DNA of 17,900 nt from JALYUA01 sp039931865 (lineage in GTDB: Bacteria > Acidobacteriota > Thermoanaerobaculia > UBA5066 > Gp7-AA6): contig JBDTRB010000077.1 in the NCBI GenBank assembly GCA_039931865.1, positions 1-17,900 on the forward strand, in the 5' to 3' direction. Of this stretch, positions 15,281 through 17,900 are shown one piece after another. Below the pieces are notes generated by a model, which ran no database searches, was not told the origin of the DNA, and worked only from the letters and a program-made list of their open reading frames with translations. The position numbers and the translations under genes are program-made. Position 1 is the stretch's first letter. Every line of letters starts with the position of its first letter.

Positions 15281-15308
15281 GATTCCCGATTCCCGATTCC
15301 CGATTTCC
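15281..15308. repeat. Heptamer repeats between the cytochrome b genes
   Basis: Three perfect copies of GATTCCC (15281-15301) plus one degenerate copy (15302-15308) fill the gap between the two cytochrome b genes. It is the same heptamer, in complementary orientation, as the array starting at 14085. Confidence 0.88.
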
Positions 15309-15315
15309 GTCTGAA

Positions 15316-16104
15316 TCACACCGGCCCCGAAATGCCGCCGTCCTTGCGGACGCGCCAGAAGTGGACCGCCATCAGGAACGCGGCGATCAGCGGGATGCCG
15401 ACGCAGTGAAGGACGTAGAACCGCAGGAGCGCGCCGGCGCCGACGAACCGGCCGCCGAGCAGGCCGAATCGGGCATCGTTCGTCGACGTGACGAGCGGGA
15501 TGTCGCCGATTTTGAGAAGTCCCGTCCCGGGTCCCTGGATCCCGATGAGCGGCGTCGCGGAGGCCATGTTCGAGCCGACCGTGATCGCCCAGATCGCGAG
15601 CTGGTCCCACGGGAGCAGGTATCCCGTAAAGGAGAGGAGGAGCGTCAGCACGAGCAGGATCACGCCGATCACCCAGTTGAACTCGCGGGGCGGCTTGTAC
15701 GACCCCGTCATGAAGACGCGGAACATGTGGATCCACACCGAGATCACCATCGCGTGCGCGCCCCATCGATGGACTTCGCGCATGATCCCGAAAGGCACCT
15801 GCTCGCGAAGGTCCAGGATGTCGACGAACGCGTACTCGACGGTCGGGCGGTAATAGAACATCAGCAGAAGCCCGGTGAAGGTCAGCACCAGGAACAGGAA
15901 GAAGGTCACCCCGCCCGCGCACCAGGTGTAGCGCATCTTGACGCCCGACTTGCGGGTCTTGACCGGGTGCAGGTGAAGGACGACGTTTCCGAGCATCGCC
16001 AGCACGCGCTTGCGATTGGTGTTCGGGATGCCGACCCGGAAGATCGACTTCCAGATCTGGCTGCCGACAATCTGCTCTTGTATCTGGCGCCAACGAGGGA
16101 CCAA
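15316..16104 (-). CDS. Cytochrome b6-type subunit of a quinol:cytochrome c oxidoreductase
   Basis: The 262-residue four-helix protein aligns by eye with cytochrome b6 throughout (FYYRPTVEYAF, HRWGAHAMV, GYLLPWDQ, the closing VRKDGGISGP). Heme b ligands are His112/His126 and His233/His248. The extra residue in the second pair is the b6-type spacing. Cys62 in WCAGGVT sits where b6 has the cysteine that covalently holds heme c_n (c_i) on the quinone-reduction side. Compared with plant b6 it has a longer N-terminal cytoplasmic segment (about 1-58). The start is TTG at 16104, chosen because GGAGGT lies five bases upstream and the Rieske stop is 41 bases away. Confidence 0.93.
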   Translation of the reverse strand: MVPRWRQIQEQIVGSQIWKSIFRVGIPNTNRKRVLAMLGNVVLHLHPVKTRKSGVKMRYTWCAGGVTFFLFLVLTFTGLLLMFYYRPTVEYAFVDILDLREQVPFGIMREVHRWGAHAMVISVWIHMFRVFMTGSYKPPREFNWVIGVILLVLTLLLSFTGYLLPWDQLAIWAITVGSNMASATPLIGIQGPGTGLLKIGDIPLVTSTNDARFGLLGGRFVGAGALLRFYVLHCVGIPLIAAFLMAVHFWRVRKDGGISGPV

Positions 16105-16145
16105 AGAGACCTCCGAATTCGAGTGCTAGCCGGGGCGACCGACCG

Positions 16146-16688
16146 TCAGACCATCTTCACGAATGCCTTGGCATCGCTCCATTGTCCGCGCTCATAGAGA
16201 TACCGCGTGGCCTTGTCGACGACGATCTGTCCGTCGTCCGGGGAAAGCGAGATCTCGGCCCTCTCGAGCGGCCGGGGTGTGGGGCCCTCAAAGTTGATCC
16301 CCGAGATGTAGTAGCCCGACCCGTGGCAGGGGCACTTGAACTTGTTCTGGGCCGCCAGCCAATTGGGCGTGCATCCCAGGTGGGTGCAGACAGCGATGAG
16401 AGCGTAGATCGAGTCGGTGTTGCGCACGATCCAGACGCCGAATTTCTCCTTCCACCGTTCGTCCACGCCCGGGCTGTAGGTGGACGGGTCGCCGGCCTTG
16501 AATCGCGTGGGCGGTTCGAAGAGCACGTTGGGAAAGAGAAAGCGGACGGTCGCCGTCAGCCCCACGACCGTCGCCGCCGTGAAACCAAGCCACGCGGCGG
16601 TCATCCACTTCAGAGTGGAGCGCCGGGTGAGCCCGTCGGCGAGGACCTCATCCGACGGAGAGGGGACCTGTTTTTCTACCGTGGCCAT
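16146..16688 (-). CDS. Rieske iron-sulfur protein
   Basis: The 180-residue product has a twin-arginine segment (TRRSTLKW, Arg22-Arg23) before a hydrophobic helix (about 30-52), as expected for Tat-dependent insertion of a folded Fe-S protein. The two cluster-binding loops are complete: CTHLGC (101-106) and CPCHGSGY (119-126), with Cys101, His103, Cys119 and His122 as ligands and Cys106/Cys121 as the likely disulfide. It takes one electron from quinol and passes it to cytochrome c, here probably the octaheme protein. The ATG at 16688 lies ten bases after the HEAT-protein stop; no strong ribosome site is visible. Confidence 0.95.
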   Translation of the reverse strand: MATVEKQVPSPSDEVLADGLTRRSTLKWMTAAWLGFTAATVVGLTATVRFLFPNVLFEPPTRFKAGDPSTYSPGVDERWKEKFGVWIVRNTDSIYALIAVCTHLGCTPNWLAAQNKFKCPCHGSGYYISGINFEGPTPRPLERAEISLSPDDGQIVVDKATRYLYERGQWSDAKAFVKMV

Positions 16689-16698
16689 TAAACGGGGC

Positions 16699-17661
16699 TC
16701 AGACTACCAAAACGACGCGGCGCCGCTCAAGGATTCCGGAGGTCTTCGCGGCGGGCGCGCCCGCGACGCCGCGTGTTGCGTCCGCCGCCCGCCTCGCCGC
16801 CTCGCGCACTCGCAGGTTCGGGTCCGCGCGCGCGACGCGGTCGATGAGCGCCAGGCTGCCGGGATCCCGGAGGACGGCCAGCGCCTGCAGCGCCGAGACC
16901 ATCGCGGTTTCGGTCTGCTCGGCGGAGACCGCGGCCTGTCGCGCGAGCGCCGCGCGGTCCACCATCGACCGAAGGACTTCCACTCCGGAGGCGTCGTGAA
17001 GCAGCGCGAGAGCGATTGCGGCGTTCCAGCGCACGTCCGCAGTCGGGTCGCCGAGCAGGACGCGGAGACGCGGGATCGCGCGCGGGTCGCCGAGCTTTCC
17101 GAGCACGTAGGCGGCCATCTTGCGCGCGCCCGCGTCGTCGGACTTCGAGCTCTCGATCACGGGTTCGACGGCCCCGCGGTCGCCGAGCATCCCGAGCCCC
17201 CAGATCGCGTAGAGCCGGGTCTCCGTGTCGTCGTCGCGGGCGGCCGCCAGGAGTTGCGGGAGCGCCGCGCGGTCCTGGAGCTTTCCGAGCACGAGCACCA
17301 GGTAACGCCGAACCTTCACGTCGTCCGCCCTCTTGCCCGAGAGCCCCTCGAACACGCGCCGCGTCTCGGCGGAAAGGGCGTCGCGCTCCGGCCCGGGCGG
17401 CATGTGGCCGATCGTCCGAGAGAGCTCGAACGCCGCCTGCCACCGCCGGTTGGCCGTTCCGCCCCGCACCTCGGCCAGCTCGTCCGCCGGCGAGCGGCGC
17501 TCGAACGTCATCAGGTTGAAGACGAAGAAGATGACCAGGGCCGTTCCCACGACCAGGAGAGGAAGCACGAAAAACCGGGCAACGGTCGCTCCCCGGGCGG
17601 GAGCTTCCTCTTCGTCGGACTCTGCGGCCGAACCGGGACCCGCGTCGAGCTCGTCGGTCAC
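16699..17661 (-). CDS. Membrane-anchored HEAT-repeat protein
   Basis: The 320-residue product has an acidic N-terminus (1-20), one membrane helix (about 29-50), and an alpha-helical repeat region (about 70-300) with HEAT/PBS-lyase-type units such as VRRYLVLVLGKLQDRAALPQL, ARKMAAYVLGKLGDPRAIPRL and VRWNAAIALALLHD. Such repeats are protein-binding scaffolds; no catalytic motif is seen. The GTG start overlaps the ferredoxin stop by four bases (GTGA) and the Rieske gene follows after ten bases, so a scaffold or assembly role for the complex is likely but unproven. Confidence 0.85.
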   Translation of the reverse strand: MTDELDAGPGSAAESDEEEAPARGATVARFFVLPLLVVGTALVIFFVFNLMTFERRSPADELAEVRGGTANRRWQAAFELSRTIGHMPPGPERDALSAETRRVFEGLSGKRADDVKVRRYLVLVLGKLQDRAALPQLLAAARDDDTETRLYAIWGLGMLGDRGAVEPVIESSKSDDAGARKMAAYVLGKLGDPRAIPRLRVLLGDPTADVRWNAAIALALLHDASGVEVLRSMVDRAALARQAAVSAEQTETAMVSALQALAVLRDPGSLALIDRVARADPNLRVREAARRAADATRGVAGAPAAKTSGILERRRVVLVV

Positions 17662-17900
17662 AGGACCGGGAGGTATCTCTTCGCGGAGGTGATCGGGTTC
17701 GGGACGAAGATCGCGTCCTTCTCGCAGACGGTTTCGCAGAGCCGGCAGGACACGCAGGGACCCGCGTCCACCTCCGCGATCTTGTGGAAAGTCTCCTTCA
17801 GAGGGTCCTCGATCAGGTAGATGCAGTCGAAGGGACAGATGTCGATGCAGAATTCGCAGCCCGTGCAGAGGTCGCGATCGACGATCGCCTTCGGGATGTC
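17658..17900 (-). CDS. 2[4Fe-4S] ferredoxin-type protein (5' part outside window)
   Basis: The last 80 residues are visible. They contain two full CxxCxxCxxxC cluster motifs: Cys12, 15, 18, 22 (followed by Pro) and Cys49, 52, 55, 59 (not followed by Pro), counted from the window edge, giving a dicluster ferredoxin fold. The protein could be a soluble electron carrier or the tail of a larger iron-sulfur subunit, since the start is not seen. The stop overlaps the GTG start of the HEAT-protein gene, so it belongs to the respiratory operon and may bring electrons to, or take them from, the complex. Confidence 0.85.
   Translation of the reverse strand, partial: DIPKAIVDRDLCTGCEFCIDICPFDCIYLIEDPLKETFHKIAEVDAGPCVSCRLCETVCEKDAIFVPNPITSAKRYLPVL

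Overview
The window is GC-rich bacterial DNA with tightly packed genes, overlapping stop/start codons and long antisense shadow frames. The gene set suggests an Acidobacteriota-like, respiring organism with a cell envelope. The signs are a secreted beta-propeller with a C-terminal four-cysteine module of a kind I associate with Thermoanaerobaculia-type genomes, a b6-type menaquinol oxidoreductase cluster with a giant multiheme cytochrome c, and a TPR-CHAT/ECF sigma/anti-sigma operon. The taxonomy is inference from protein style, not from a marker gene.

Layout. (1) Positions 1-307 hold the 3' end of an RNA gene, most likely tmRNA, cut by the left edge. A 55-base perfect second copy of its terminal segment lies 171 bp downstream and could be an old attachment-site duplication. 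A strong hairpin follows and probably ends the neighbouring minus-strand gene. (2) Positions 308-6298 (minus strand) hold an exported TPR-CHAT caspase-like protein, an ECF sigma factor and a zinc-finger membrane anti-sigma factor, joined by overlapping or nearly touching stop/start codons. A secreted Vgb-like seven-bladed propeller follows after 147 bp. (3) Positions 6469-8724 (minus strand) hold the ribosome-associated GTPase HflX, a small lipoprotein and a decayed gene for a small secreted protein, the last with at least two frame changes and an ATT where the start should be. (4) Positions 8725-9085 are a gene-free divergent region packed with four perfect hairpins. (5) Positions 9086-10527 (plus strand) hold a TIGR02757/DUF2400 protein overlapping a membrane-anchored TlpA/ResA-like thioredoxin. 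(6) Positions 10542-17900 (minus strand) hold a respiratory operon: a dicluster ferredoxin cut by the right edge, a membrane-anchored HEAT-repeat protein, a Rieske protein, cytochrome b6, a long subunit-IV-like cytochrome b, an octaheme cytochrome c and a small one-helix membrane protein.

How the genes work together. Group 6 reads as a quinol:cytochrome c oxidoreductase in which electrons from menaquinol bifurcate to the Rieske centre and the b hemes, with the octaheme protein replacing cytochrome c1 or f. Group 2 reads as an envelope signalling unit: the CHAT protein and the C-terminal domain of the anti-sigma factor are both predicted outside the cytoplasmic membrane, so a protease could release the sigma factor. 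That is the most interesting proposal here. It resembles the TPR-CHAT / anti-sigma-like / ECF sigma trio of type III-E CRISPR (Craspase), but no CRISPR array or cas gene is present.
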